In this document: positions 28,607 to 38,504 of the stretch, one piece after another
Layout of the letters: each line of letters starts with the position of its first letter
Position numbering within the stretch: position 1 is the first letter of the stretch
Assembly: GCA_030527925.1 (NCBI GenBank)
Contig: JAUMZW010000001.1
Span: 29,455 to 93,454, forward strand
Length of the DNA stretch: 64,000 bases
Source of the DNA: Streptococcus sp.
GTDB lineage: Bacteria > Bacillota > Bacilli > Lactobacillales > Streptococcaceae
Direction of reading: 5' to 3'
Notes under the pieces: model-generated
Databases searched by the model: none
The model's input: only the letters and a program-made list of their open reading frames with translations
Told to the model about the DNA's origin: nothing
Position numbers and translations under genes: made by a program

Positions 28607-29653
28607 ATGACTAAAGAAACTCTAATTTTACTATATGGTGGTCGTAGTGCTGAACGAGAAGTCTCTGTTTTATCAGCAGAGAGTGTAATGCGTGCTATCA
28701 ACTATAATCGTTTTTTTGTGAAGACGTTTTTTATTTCTCAAAATGGAGAATTCGTTAAAACACAGGAGTTTAGTGAAAAACCTCTTGAATCTGAAAGATT
28801 GATGACCAATGAGACGATTGATTTATCGGGTCAAATTAAACCAAGTGATATTTATGAAGAAAATGCAGTTGTTTTTCCAGTTTTACATGGTCCTATGGGA
28901 GAAGATGGCTCTATTCAAGGATTTTTAGAAATAATGAAATTACCTTATGTAGGAGCTAATATTTTATCTTCAAGTACAGCTATGGATAAAATTACGACAA
29001 AACATATTTTAGAGACTGTTGGAGTACCTCAAGTCGAGTATGTTACATATATTGAAGGAAACCTTATTGAAGATGCTATAAATGAAGTGGAAGATAAATT
29101 GCAATATCCAGTTTTTATTAAGCCATCAAATATGGGTTCAAGTGTTGGTGTATCTAGGGCTTCTAATAAAGAAGAATTATTGTCAGCCTTAGAATTAGCT
29201 TTAAAATATGATAATCGTATACTAATTGAGCAAGGTGTTAATGCCCGTGAAATAGAAGTTGGGTTATTAGGAAATTATGATGTTAAGACAACTCTGCCAG
29301 GTGAAGTTGTTAAGGACGTTGCCTTTTATGATTACGAAGCAAAATACATTGATAATAAAATTACGATGGATATACCAGCTCATATTGATAATGATATCGT
29401 AAAGAAAATGAGAGATTATGCCGCAACTGCTTTTAAAGCTTTAGGTGGAACAGGATTGTCACGCTGTGATTTCTTTTTAACAGAGGATGGGTCAGTTTAT
29501 TTAAATGAATTGAATACAATGCCTGGATTTACCCAATGGTCAATGTACCCATTGTTATGGGAAAATATGGGTCTAAGTTATAGTGATTTGATTGAAGAAT
29601 TAGTAAACTTGGCTAAAGTTGTCTATGAAAAAAGAGAAAGTCATCTGATTTAA
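28607..29653 (+). CDS. ddl: D-alanine--D-alanine ligase
   Basis: 348 residues. ATP-grasp signatures are [17 protein letters not shown] near the N-terminus, [15 protein letters not shown] (about residues 93-107), [14 protein letters not shown] (about 170) and [11 protein letters not shown] (about 302), which includes metal-binding residues. It makes the D-Ala-D-Ala dipeptide for peptidoglycan precursors. The KxxxGFT end region has the normal D-Ala type pattern, with no sign of a D-Lac or D-Ser ligase. MurF, which uses its product, follows 36 bases downstream. Confidence 0.97.
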   Translation: MTKETLILLYGGRSAEREVSVLSAESVMRAINYNRFFVKTFFISQNGEFVKTQEFSEKPLESERLMTNETIDLSGQIKPSDIYEENAVVFPVLHGPMGEDGSIQGFLEIMKLPYVGANILSSSTAMDKITTKHILETVGVPQVEYVTYIEGNLIEDAINEVEDKLQYPVFIKPSNMGSSVGVSRASNKEELLSALELALKYDNRILIEQGVNAREIEVGLLGNYDVKTTLPGEVVKDVAFYDYEAKYIDNKITMDIPAHIDNDIVKKMRDYAATAFKALGGTGLSRCDFFLTEDGSVYLNELNTMPGFTQWSMYPLLWENMGLSYSDLIEELVNLAKVVYEKRESHLI

Positions 29654-29689
29654 ATTCTAGTTGAAACATATAAATAGAAAGAACATATA

Positions 29690-31060
29690 ATGAAAGTTAG
29701 TCTGCATGAAATTGCAAAAGTAGTTGGTGCTAAAAATAATATTGAGGACTTTGAAGATTTTCAGATTGAACAAATTGAGTTTGATAGCCGTAAAGTTAAA
29801 AAAGGTGATTTGTTTTTGCCACTAAAGGGCATTAAGGATGGGCATGATTTTATTGAAAAGGCTTTTGAAAATGGTGCAGTAGCAACATTTTCAGAAAAAG
29901 AAATTAATCAATCTCCTCATTTATTGGTCGAAGATTGTTTAGGTGCTTTTCAGAAGTTGGCAGCTTATTACTTAGAAAAAATGCGTGTGGATGTTATTTC
30001 TGTAACAGGATCTAATGGGAAAACAACTACCAAGGATATGATTGCAGATGTCTTATCAGCTTCCTATAAAACTTACAAAACTCAAGGTAATTATAATAAC
30101 GAAATAGGACTACCTTATACAGTGTGTCATATGCCAGAAGATACTGAAAAAATAGTTCTAGAAATGGGTCAGGATCATTTAGGTGATATTCATCTCCTTT
30201 CTTTGATTGCCAAACCTCATATTGCTGTTGTAACAATGATAGGTGAGGCTCATCTAGAGTTTTTCGGAAGTCGTCAAAAAATTGCTAAAGGAAAGATGCA
30301 AATTATTGACGGAATGGATTCAAATGGTATTTTAATTGTTCCAAATGACCCTATTATCGATTCCTATCTTCCTCAAAACCAAAAAGTGATTCGCTTTGGT
30401 AAGAACCAAGAAATTCAATTATTTGATGTGATTGAGGAACAAAAATCATTAACATTTACATCCAATATTTTAAATCAGCCTGTCAGACTTCCTGTGACAG
30501 GAAAGTACAATGCAACTAATGCGCTGATTGCTGCATGTGTGGGTAAATTATTAGCAGTCTCAGAGGGTGACATTATTGAAGCTCTTGAGGGAATTTCTTT
30601 AACACAAAATCGTACAGAGTGGAAACAAGCTGCCAATGGTGCAGATATTTTATCAGATGTTTACAACGCTAATCCAACTGCAATGAACTTAATTTTAGAA
30701 ACTTTTGCGTCAATTCCTAAAAATAAGGATGGAAAAAAAATTGTCGTGTTGGCTGATATGAAAGAATTGGGTGAGCAATCCATTGAACTACATAATAGTA
30801 TTATTTTAAAGCTTAGTCCAGATAACTTTGATACAGTTATTTGTTATGGAGAAGATATAGAAGGTCTTTCCCAACTAGCAAGTCAAATATTTCCTATTGG
30901 AAGTGTTTACTTTTATCAGAAGAATAAAGAAATCGATCAATTTGATTTATTAAAAGAAAAAGTGAAAGAAATCCTAAAACCAGAAGATCAGATACTTATT
31001 AAAGGAAGTAACTCGATGAATTTATCTGATTTGGTAATGTATTTACAAAATAAGGAGTAA
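29690..31060 (+). CDS. murF: UDP-MurNAc-tripeptide--D-Ala-D-Ala ligase
   Basis: 456 residues. The Mur-ligase N-terminal domain ([15 protein letters not shown]), the ATP-binding loop [13 protein letters not shown] (about residues 105-117) and the C-terminal domain with [10 protein letters not shown] (about 322) are clear. It adds the D-Ala-D-Ala made by the upstream ddl to the stem peptide. Only 2 bases separate it from prfC, so these two are co-transcribed. Confidence 0.97.
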   Translation: MKVSLHEIAKVVGAKNNIEDFEDFQIEQIEFDSRKVKKGDLFLPLKGIKDGHDFIEKAFENGAVATFSEKEINQSPHLLVEDCLGAFQKLAAYYLEKMRVDVISVTGSNGKTTTKDMIADVLSASYKTYKTQGNYNNEIGLPYTVCHMPEDTEKIVLEMGQDHLGDIHLLSLIAKPHIAVVTMIGEAHLEFFGSRQKIAKGKMQIIDGMDSNGILIVPNDPIIDSYLPQNQKVIRFGKNQEIQLFDVIEEQKSLTFTSNILNQPVRLPVTGKYNATNALIAACVGKLLAVSEGDIIEALEGISLTQNRTEWKQAANGADILSDVYNANPTAMNLILETFASIPKNKDGKKIVVLADMKELGEQSIELHNSIILKLSPDNFDTVICYGEDIEGLSQLASQIFPIGSVYFYQKNKEIDQFDLLKEKVKEILKPEDQILIKGSNSMNLSDLVMYLQNKE

Positions 31061-31062
31061 AA

Positions 31063-32607
31063 ATGAGTTTAAATGATGAAATAAAAAAACGTCGAACGTT
31101 TGCGATTATTTCCCATCCTGATGCAGGTAAAACAACGATTACTGAGCAGTTGCTTTATTTTGGTGGAGAAATTCGTGAAGCGGGAACTGTTAAGGGGAAA
31201 AAGACAGGGACATTTGCAAAGTCTGACTGGATGGATATTGAAAAACAACGCGGGATTTCTGTAACTTCTTCAGTGATGCAATTTGATTATGCTGGAAAGC
31301 GTGTTAATATCTTGGATACACCAGGACATGAAGATTTTTCTGAAGATACTTACCGTACTTTAATGGCAGTAGATGCAGCAGTAATGGTCATTGATTCTGC
31401 AAAAGGGATTGAGGCACAGACTAAGAAATTATTTGAAGTTGTAAAACATCGGAATATTCCTGTTTTTACCTTTATCAATAAATTAGACCGTGATGGACGT
31501 GAACCTCTTGAGCTACTTGAAGAGTTAGAAAATATCTTGGGTATTGCTTCATATCCAATGAATTGGCCTATTGGGATGGGTAAATCGTTTGAGGGATTAT
31601 ATGATTTTTATAATAAACGCTTAGAGCTATATAAAGGTGATGAGCGTTTTGCAGAATTGACTGATGGAGAAATCTTATTTGCGAATAATCCGTTTTATGA
31701 TCAAGTCCTAGAGGATGTTGAACTTCTTGGAGAGGCAGGAAATGAGTTCTCAAGAGAAGCTATTTTATCAGGTGAATTGACTCCTGTGTTTTTCGGTTCT
31801 GCCTTAACTAATTTTGGTGTTCAAACATTCTTAGATAGTTTCTTAGAATTTGCACCAGAGCCACATGGTCATAAAACGACAGAAGGTGATTTGATTAGTC
31901 CATTTGATAATAATTTTTCTGGATTTGTATTTAAAATACAAGCTAATATGGATCCTAGACATCGTGATAGAATTGCATTTGTTAGAATCGTATCGGGTGA
32001 ATTTGAACGTGGAATGTCTGTTAATTTAACCCGTACTAAAAAATCAGCAAAGTTATCAAACGTGACACAATTTATGGCTGAGAGTCGTGAAAATGTTGAA
32101 AATGCTGTAGCAGGAGATATTATAGGGGTTTATGATACTGGTACTTATCAAGTCGGTGACACATTAACTGTTGGGAAAAATAAATTTGAGTTTGAACCAC
32201 TTCCAACATTTACTCCTGAATTATTTATGAAAGTTTCTGCCAAAAATGTCATGAAGCAAAAATCTTTTCATAAAGGTATTGAACAACTTGTTCAAGAAGG
32301 AGCTATTCAGCTTTATAAAAATTACCAAACAGGTGAGTACATGCTTGGAGCTGTTGGTCAATTGCAATTTGAAGTATTTAAACATCGTATGGAAGGTGAA
32401 TACAATGCGGAAGTGGTGATGACACCTATGGGTAAGAAAACAGTTCGTTGGATTAAACCTGAGGACTTGGATGAACGTATGAGTTCAAGTCGTAATATTC
32501 TCGCTAAAGATCGATTTGATCAGCCTGTATTTCTCTTTGAAAATGATTTTGCATTACGTTGGTTTACTGATAAGTATCCAGATGTCAATTTAGAAGAGAA
32601 AATGTAG
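31063..32607 (+). CDS. prfC: Peptide chain release factor 3
   Basis: 514 residues of a translational GTPase: G1 [15 protein letters not shown]2 [10 protein letters not shown]3 [14 protein letters not shown] and G4 [10 protein letters not shown]. The RF3-specific length and C-terminal domain ([17 protein letters not shown]) separate it from EF-G. It recycles RF1/RF2 after termination. It lies 2 bases behind murF with AAGGAG as the ribosome site. A terminator follows. Confidence 0.97.
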   Translation: MSLNDEIKKRRTFAIISHPDAGKTTITEQLLYFGGEIREAGTVKGKKTGTFAKSDWMDIEKQRGISVTSSVMQFDYAGKRVNILDTPGHEDFSEDTYRTLMAVDAAVMVIDSAKGIEAQTKKLFEVVKHRNIPVFTFINKLDRDGREPLELLEELENILGIASYPMNWPIGMGKSFEGLYDFYNKRLELYKGDERFAELTDGEILFANNPFYDQVLEDVELLGEAGNEFSREAILSGELTPVFFGSALTNFGVQTFLDSFLEFAPEPHGHKTTEGDLISPFDNNFSGFVFKIQANMDPRHRDRIAFVRIVSGEFERGMSVNLTRTKKSAKLSNVTQFMAESRENVENAVAGDIIGVYDTGTYQVGDTLTVGKNKFEFEPLPTFTPELFMKVSAKNVMKQKSFHKGIEQLVQEGAIQLYKNYQTGEYMLGAVGQLQFEVFKHRMEGEYNAEVVMTPMGKKTVRWIKPEDLDERMSSSRNILAKDRFDQPVFLFENDFALRWFTDKYPDVNLEEKM

Positions 32608-32621
32608 TATATTAAAAAACT

Positions 32622-32653
32622 AAAAAAGTCTTTCATAAAATGAAAGGCTTTTT
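32622..32653 (+). terminator. murF-prfC operon terminator
   Basis: The stem AGTCTTTCA / TGAAAGGCT is flanked by A and T runs. Confidence 0.8.
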
Positions 32654-32724
32654 ATGTTTTGATAATTACTAATAAAAATAAAATAATATATTGACAAAAA
32701 ACAACAATAGGTGTAAACTGATAC

Positions 32725-32736
32725 ATAACCAGTTAA
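32725..32736 (+). promoter_or_regulatory. AdcR-box-like zinc operator upstream of lmb
   Basis: ATAACCAGTTAA is the reverse complement of TTAACTGGTTAT, one mismatch from the AdcR consensus TTAACYRGTTAA. It ends 21 bases before the lmb ATG, a position that fits zinc-dependent repression of lmb and the downstream pht gene. Confidence 0.75.
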
Positions 32737-32757
32737 TTAAATAGTTAAGGAGTTTTT

Positions 32758-33687
32758 ATGAGAATAAGGAAACTAATCTATCTTCTTGGCTTTTTTTTAT
32801 GTCTAATAAGTTTGGTAGCTTGCCAAAAAAAGATACAAAAAAGTTCAGAACATAATAATGGTTTAAAAATTGTAACTAGTTTTTATCCCATATATGCAAT
32901 GGTTAGGGATATTTCGGGTGATTTGAACGATGTTAGGATGATTCAATCTCAGTCAGGGATTCATTCATTTGAGCCGTCTGTTAATGATATCAAAGCTATT
33001 TATGATGCAGATGTGTTTGTATATCATTCACACACACTAGAAAGTTGGGCAGGAAAATTAGATCCGACTTTGGAAGATTCAAAAGTTAAGGTTATTGAAG
33101 CATCTGTTGGTATGGAACTTCAAAAAGTTACTGGATTGGAAGATGTAGAGGCGACCGATGGGATTGATCCTGCAACCTTATATGATCCCCATACATGGCT
33201 TGATCCAGTTTTAGTAGGACAAGAAGCTAACTTAATCGCTAAGCAGTTAGCAAAAGTCGATGAAAAACATGCAAATGTGTATAAAGCTAATGCTAAGAAA
33301 CTACAGGAAAAAGCAAATCAGTTATCTGACAAATATATAAAAGCATTCAAAAAGACAAAAAATAAGACTTTTGTTACTCAACATACGGCATTTGCTTATA
33401 CAGCAAAACGCTTTGGTTTATCTCAGTTGGGGATAGCAAGTGTTTCTAATGAAGAACCAAGTCCAAGGCAGTTAGCTGAAATTAGAGATTTTGTTAAAAA
33501 TTATAAGGTTAAAACTATTTTTGTTGAGAAAGGTGTTTCACAAAAATTAGCCAAGTCTTTAGCAACATCTACAGGAGTTTCTTTAAAAGAATTAAATCCA
33601 CTTGAAGGAGATCCTGAAAACAATTTAACTTATTTAGAAAATCTTAACAAAGATTTTAAAACGCTACTAAATGAATTAGAAAAATGA
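32758..33687 (+). CDS. lmb: Zinc-binding adhesion lipoprotein (Lmb/AdcAII family)
   Basis: 309 residues. The lipoprotein signal peptide ends in lipobox LVAC (Cys at about residue 22). The cluster A-I metal-binding fold follows, with likely zinc ligands His in SGIHSFEPS, His in YHSHTLES, His in QHTAFAY and Glu/Asp near the C-terminus. The short His loop (DPATLYDPHTWLDP) is as in Lmb rather than the long His-rich loop of AdcA. Family members bind zinc for the AdcBC importer and are described as laminin-binding in GBS. It is co-transcribed with the pht gene, whose start lies 11 bases after this stop, and sits behind an AdcR-like box. Confidence 0.93.
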   Translation: MRIRKLIYLLGFFLCLISLVACQKKIQKSSEHNNGLKIVTSFYPIYAMVRDISGDLNDVRMIQSQSGIHSFEPSVNDIKAIYDADVFVYHSHTLESWAGKLDPTLEDSKVKVIEASVGMELQKVTGLEDVEATDGIDPATLYDPHTWLDPVLVGQEANLIAKQLAKVDEKHANVYKANAKKLQEKANQLSDKYIKAFKKTKNKTFVTQHTAFAYTAKRFGLSQLGIASVSNEEPSPRQLAEIRDFVKNYKVKTIFVEKGVSQKLAKSLATSTGVSLKELNPLEGDPENNLTYLENLNKDFKTLLNELEK

Positions 33688-33698
33688 GAGAGGTAATT

Positions 33699-36686
33699 AT
33701 GAAGAAAAAATATATTTTAGGTTCAGCAGCATCAGCAATAATTATTGGTTTATGTGGGTATGAATTAGGACGTTTTCAAAATACTCAAGAATCTCAATCA
33801 AATAAAGATAATAGTATCAAGTATATTGACAATAAAACAACTAAGAAATCAAAAGTTAAGAAAAATGAAGATTTGACACCTGACCAAGTAAGTGCAAAAG
33901 AAGGGATTACTGCCGAGCAAATCGTCGTTAAAATAACTGACCAAGGTTATGTTACATCTCATGGTGATCATTATCATTATTATAATGGAAAGGTACCATT
34001 TGATGCTATTATTAGTGAAGATTTAGTAATGAAAGATCCTAATTATGTCTTAAATCAAGAAGATATTGTAAATGATGTCAAAGATGGATATATCATCAAA
34101 GTTAATGGTCAGTATTATTTATATCTTAAGAATCCTGGTCATACGACTAACGTAAGAACTAGGGAGCAGATTGCTAAAGAAAGAGAAAAAGGAACGCAAC
34201 AGGCTAAAGCCAAAAATGGTGGTAAGGTAAGTGCGTCAGGTAAGTCAGCTTCATCTAGTAAGTTAGGATCTTCTGGTAAGACTTCACAATTTGCTAATGG
34301 AAATTCAACTCATTCTGTTGCAAGTACTGGAAAATCTAAATCAGGTGAAAAACGTTATACAACGGATGATGGTTATGTCTTTAGTCCAACTGATGTTATT
34401 AATGATTTGGGAGATGGATTTATAGTACCTCATGGTGATCATTTCCATTTTATACCAAAGGCAGACTTGTCTCCAAGTGAATTAGCGGCAGCTCAAAGTT
34501 ATTGGAATAGTAAATCTGGGCAAGCACAACAAGTTGATACTAGTCGTTTGACTTCAACACCTAACGCTCCAATATCCAACTTACCAGTTCAGCCAAATTA
34601 TTCTACCAGTCAAGCAGGAGTACCAAATACACCAATCTATAATTCAGCTCCACAATCAGGAAACTTGAATGGGCCGATTTACAATCCTGGAGTTGCTCAT
34701 ACTTCACCAATAACAAATCAGGGTGGAGGTATTTCTTCACTATTAAGCCAATTATATTCACTTCCTGTTTCAATGCGTCATGTTGAGGCTGATGGATTAG
34801 TGTTTGACCCTGCTCAAATAACGAAGAGAACTGATATTGGTGTAGTAGTACCACATGGTGATCATTTCCATTTTATTCCATATAGTCAGATGTCTGCTCT
34901 AGAAGCTCAAATTGCTAAAAGTATTGGAATTGGAGGATATAATTCAACTCATTCCTATACTCCACCTACAATTATTAATAGACCCCAGATAAGTCCAGTA
35001 GTTCCCTCAGTTGTTGTTAATAAACCCCATGTAAGTCCAGTAGTTCCCCCAGTTGTTGTTAATAAACCCCAGGTTAGCCCAGTAGTTCCACCTACAGTAA
35101 GTGAAAAGCCTAAAAATAATAAGAAATTGAACACAGTCTATTCAGAAGCTGAGTTAGCAAAAGCTAAAGCTGATGGACGTTATATTTCAGATGAAGATGG
35201 TTATATTTTTAAAGCTTCTGATATTATAAGTGATGAAGCGATTCAATATATCGTTAAACATGGAGATTATGTTGGTTGGATACCTAAAGAGTCTTTATCA
35301 GATAAAGAATTGAAGGAAGCAGAGTTTTTCTGTAAAACACATGGTATTTTAGAACCTAAAGAGAATGATATTTCTTATTTTGATGCATCTAAAGATGATG
35401 CAACTAAGGTATATGAGAGAGCGAAAGTATCAAAAATTATTCCTGTCGATCATATGCCATATAATGCTGTTTATGCTGTTGCATATAAGAATGGTCATAT
35501 AATTATTCCACATCATACGCATTTCCATAATATTGCAGTAGACTGGTTTAATGATCCAGAAGCTTTTAAAGCCCCAATTGGATATAGCTTAGAAGATTTC
35601 TTCTCAACAGTAAAATACTATTTGGCACATCCTGAAGAAAGACCGGTTTCTAGATATGGATGGGGAGGTAAAAAAACAGAGGAGGTTTCACATACTAATG
35701 AGGTTTCTAAACCAGTTGAAAGTATTCCGGTAAAACCTTTGGAAAATAGCCATCCTGAAAGAATTGGTAAGCCAAATACTCAAATTGTCTATACTGAAGA
35801 AGAAGTAGAGGCTGCTAAGGCTGCAGGAAAATATACGACAGATGATGGTTATATATTCGATCCACATGATGTCTCTAGTGATGCTGGCGATGCCTTTATT
35901 GTTCCACATTTAAACCATAGTCATTGGATTCCAAAAGCTGATTTATCAAAATCTGAATTAGAAGCAGCTTTAGCTTATCTAAAAACTAAGGAAGTTTCAA
36001 CTGATTCCGTTGTTACACCGACACCTTCTTCAGGTAAATCAGAAGAAGAAAAATCAACTTCTAGTGTAGATAAAAGAGACGACTCTACTGATGCATTTGA
36101 TAATAAAGATGAAGTGGTAACACCTAGTGAATCAGCCGAATCTGTATACAATCGTGTTACAGCAGCTAACATTATTCCAGAAGAAAAATTACCGTATGGT
36201 TTATCTGGTGCTAAATCTTATCAAAATGGACGTATTTCTATTCCAGATTCATTGATATTTAGCAGTTTATCTTTACATGGATTTGATGATGGATTATATA
36301 ACGTTCCTGAAGGGTATTCTTTAGAAGATTTGATGGCAACGATTAAGTATTATATTGAAAAAGCGCAATCACCAATAAATAACAATGAGATAGTTGATAC
36401 TAAAGAAGATGATTCTTTAACAACAAGTACAGCAACTTCTAATGCTTCAGAAGATGAAGAAGAGTCAGAAGATGAGGATGAATATACCGTAGAATTAAAA
36501 CGTATTGCTGATAGCTTCGGAGTAAGTGTTGATTTAGTTCAACAAAAATTAACGAATTTATCTTTAAAATATGGTGTGACATCTTCAGAATTTCGATATG
36601 ATTTTAGTGCAAGAACAATTAGTCTTATAACAAGTCAAGGTGAAGAAAAGGTTATTAATTTTGATACCCTATCAGAAGTAAATTAG
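33699..36686 (+). CDS. Pneumococcal-type histidine triad (Pht) surface protein
   Basis: 995 residues from the ATG at 33699, chosen because AGAGAGG lies 5-6 bases upstream; an ATG at 33684 overlapping the lmb stop lacks such a site. An N-terminal hydrophobic segment (about residues 6-24) acts as signal or anchor; its Cys in GLCGY is a weak lipobox. Five HxxHxH zinc triads are seen, near residues 88, 245, 386, 605 and 737. A sixth repeat is degenerate (KHGDYVGW, about 521). A proline/valine-rich tandem repeat lies between the third and fourth repeats. No LPxTG motif or leucine-rich domain is present. Pht proteins scavenge zinc at the surface and pass it to Lmb/AdcAII; the pair here is one zinc-regulated operon. 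Confidence 0.92.
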   Translation: MKKKYILGSAASAIIIGLCGYELGRFQNTQESQSNKDNSIKYIDNKTTKKSKVKKNEDLTPDQVSAKEGITAEQIVVKITDQGYVTSHGDHYHYYNGKVPFDAIISEDLVMKDPNYVLNQEDIVNDVKDGYIIKVNGQYYLYLKNPGHTTNVRTREQIAKEREKGTQQAKAKNGGKVSASGKSASSSKLGSSGKTSQFANGNSTHSVASTGKSKSGEKRYTTDDGYVFSPTDVINDLGDGFIVPHGDHFHFIPKADLSPSELAAAQSYWNSKSGQAQQVDTSRLTSTPNAPISNLPVQPNYSTSQAGVPNTPIYNSAPQSGNLNGPIYNPGVAHTSPITNQGGGISSLLSQLYSLPVSMRHVEADGLVFDPAQITKRTDIGVVVPHGDHFHFIPYSQMSALEAQIAKSIGIGGYNSTHSYTPPTIINRPQISPVVPSVVVNKPHVSPVVPPVVVNKPQVSPVVPPTVSEKPKNNKKLNTVYSEAELAKAKADGRYISDEDGYIFKASDIISDEAIQYIVKHGDYVGWIPKESLSDKELKEAEFFCKTHGILEPKENDISYFDASKDDATKVYERAKVSKIIPVDHMPYNAVYAVAYKNGHIIIPHHTHFHNIAVDWFNDPEAFKAPIGYSLEDFFSTVKYYLAHPEERPVSRYGWGGKKTEEVSHTNEVSKPVESIPVKPLENSHPERIGKPNTQIVYTEEEVEAAKAAGKYTTDDGYIFDPHDVSSDAGDAFIVPHLNHSHWIPKADLSKSELEAALAYLKTKEVSTDSVVTPTPSSGKSEEEKSTSSVDKRDDSTDAFDNKDEVVTPSESAESVYNRVTAANIIPEEKLPYGLSGAKSYQNGRISIPDSLIFSSLSLHGFDDGLYNVPEGYSLEDLMATIKYYIEKAQSPINNNEIVDTKEDDSLTTSTATSNASEDEEESEDEDEYTVELKRIADSFGVSVDLVQQKLTNLSLKYGVTSSEFRYDFSARTISLITSQGEEKVINFDTLSEVN
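34980..35105 (+). repeat. 42-bp in-frame tandem repeat (about 3 units) in the pht gene
   Basis: Three consecutive 14-residue units follow the pattern KPxVSPVVPPVVVN; the second and third DNA units differ at few positions and the third is degenerate at its end. The repeat forms a Pro/Val linker between histidine-triad repeats. Copy number could vary by slippage. Confidence 0.85.
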
Positions 36687-36690
36687 TTTT

Positions 36691-36727
36691 AAAAAATCGT
36701 CTAAATCTTGTTTAGGCGATTTTTTTT
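36691..36727 (+). terminator. lmb-pht operon terminator
   Basis: The stem ATCGtCTAAA / TTTAGgCGAT is flanked by A and T runs, and starts 5 bases after the pht stop. Confidence 0.88.
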
Positions 36728-36784
36728 GAAAACGTATTTTTTATAAAAAGATGAGATATGTCTGTTATTTCATTTCCATTATGT

Positions 36785-36849
36785 TATAATGGATAAGTTA
36801 TTAAAAATGACAAAATTTAAAAGGGTTATGAGACAGCTTCGCACTGTCT
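36785..36849 (+). promoter_or_regulatory. cshA promoter and leader hairpin
   Basis: TGTTATAAT gives an extended -10 ending at 36790. The ~70-base leader contains the hairpin AGACAG-CTTCGCA-CTGTCT (36831-36849) followed by TTTT, just before the ribosome site. It could act as a weak attenuator or a structured cold-response leader (inference). Confidence 0.5.
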
Positions 36850-36867
36850 TTTAGAAAAGAGAAACAG

Positions 36868-38451
36868 TTGAAATTTAAAGAATTAAATTTATCAGAAGAT
36901 ATTTTGAAATCTGTTGAAAAAGCAGGTTTTGTAGAACCGTCACCAATTCAAGAATTGACGATTCCACTAGCACTTGATGGCAAGGATGTCATTGGCCAAG
37001 CTCAGACAGGAACTGGTAAGACAGCCGCATTTGGTTTACCTACATTAAATAAAATTAGAACTGAGCAAAATACGATTCAGGCCTTAGTAATTGCGCCTAC
37101 ACGTGAATTAGCTGTACAAAGTCAAGAAGAACTTTTCCGTTTTGGACGTGATAAAGGAGTCAAAGTCCGTTCTGTATATGGTGGTTCAAGTATTGAAAAA
37201 CAAATTAAAGCTTTAAAATCAGGAGCACATATTGTCGTTGGGACACCAGGTCGTCTTCTTGATTTAATCAAACGTAAAGCATTAAAATTAGATAATATCG
37301 AAACTTTAATTCTTGATGAAGCAGATGAAATGCTTAATATGGGATTTTTAGAGGATATTGAAGCAATCATTAGTCGTGTTCCAGAAACTAGACAAACACT
37401 TTTATTTTCGGCTACCATGCCAGATGCTATTAAGCGCATTGGTGTTAAGTTTATGAAGGACCCTGAACATGTTAAAATTGCTGCTAAAGAATTAACGACA
37501 GACCTTGTAGACCAATACTTTATTCGTGTTAAGGAAAATGAAAAATTTGATACTATGACACGTTTAATGGATGTTGACCAACCAGAATTATCAATTGTTT
37601 TTGGTCGTACAAAACGTCGGGTTGATGAACTTACACGTGGTTTAAAGCTTCGTGGTTATCGAGCAGAAGGCATTCATGGAGATTTGGATCAAGGGAAACG
37701 CCTTCGTGTTCTACGTGACTTTAAAAATGACAATTTAGATATTTTAGTTGCTACTGATGTTGCAGCGCGTGGTTTAGATATTTCTGGCGTTACACATGTT
37801 TATAACTATGATATACCACAAGATCCTGAAAGTTATGTTCATCGTATCGGACGTACTGGTCGAGCTGGTAAATCAGGCCAATCAATTACTTTTGTATCTC
37901 CAAATGAAATGGGATATTTAAAAATTATTGAAGACTTAACTAAAAAACGTATGACTGGTATGAAACCAGCATCAGCTAAAGAAGCTTTTGAAGCAACTAA
38001 AAAAGTTGCTCTCAAAAAGATTGAGCGTGATTTTGCGGATGATAATATCCGTGCCAATTTCGAAAAATTTAAAGATGATGCTACTAAGCTTTTAGAAGAA
38101 TTTTCACCAGAAGAGTTAGCCTTATATGTTCTTAGTCTGACTGTACAAGACCCTGAAACAATGCCAAAAGTTGAAATTGCAAACGAAAAACCACTGCCGT
38201 TCAAATATGTGGGACATGGCCATAATGGGAAAAATGGTAAAGGAAGACGTCAAGGTGGAGGACGTCGTAATAGAGATGGAGAACGTCGACGTGATAACGA
38301 TAGACGTGATAGAGACGGTGGAAAACGTGATTTTAAACGTAAGTCAAATAAAAGTCGTAAGGATTTTGAAAATAAAGATAATAAACGACCTCACAGAACA
38401 TCAAGTGAGAAACAAAATGGATTTGTTATCCGTAACAAAGGAGAGAGATAA
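36868..38451 (+). CDS. cshA: DEAD-box ATP-dependent RNA helicase
   Basis: 527 residues from a TTG start (KFKELNLSEDILKSV), with AAAAGAG upstream. Helicase motifs in order are the Q-motif FVEPSPIQELTIP, AQTGTGKTAAF (motif I), PTRELAVQ (Ia), DEADEML (II), SATMP (III) and HRIGRTGRAG (VI). The C-terminal ~70 residues are rich in Arg, Gly and Asp (GRRQGGGRRNRDGERRR), typical of CshA and used to bind RNA. CshA associates with the RNA degradosome and ribosome assembly and is important in the cold. It is a single gene; a bidirectional terminator follows. Confidence 0.93.
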   Translation: MKFKELNLSEDILKSVEKAGFVEPSPIQELTIPLALDGKDVIGQAQTGTGKTAAFGLPTLNKIRTEQNTIQALVIAPTRELAVQSQEELFRFGRDKGVKVRSVYGGSSIEKQIKALKSGAHIVVGTPGRLLDLIKRKALKLDNIETLILDEADEMLNMGFLEDIEAIISRVPETRQTLLFSATMPDAIKRIGVKFMKDPEHVKIAAKELTTDLVDQYFIRVKENEKFDTMTRLMDVDQPELSIVFGRTKRRVDELTRGLKLRGYRAEGIHGDLDQGKRLRVLRDFKNDNLDILVATDVAARGLDISGVTHVYNYDIPQDPESYVHRIGRTGRAGKSGQSITFVSPNEMGYLKIIEDLTKKRMTGMKPASAKEAFEATKKVALKKIERDFADDNIRANFEKFKDDATKLLEEFSPEELALYVLSLTVQDPETMPKVEIANEKPLPFKYVGHGHNGKNGKGRRQGGGRRNRDGERRRDNDRRDRDGGKRDFKRKSNKSRKDFENKDNKRPHRTSSEKQNGFVIRNKGER

Positions 38452-38470
38452 TAGGATTGTTATTTCTCAT

Positions 38471-38503
38471 AAAAAAATCAAGCATTAGGTTGCTTGATTT
38501 TTT
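38471..38503. terminator. Bidirectional terminator between cshA and pepS
   Basis: The stem AAAAAATCAAGCA / TTGCTTGATTTTTT (loop about TTAGG) has runs on both sides, serving both converging genes. Confidence 0.88.
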
Positions 38504-38504
38504 A

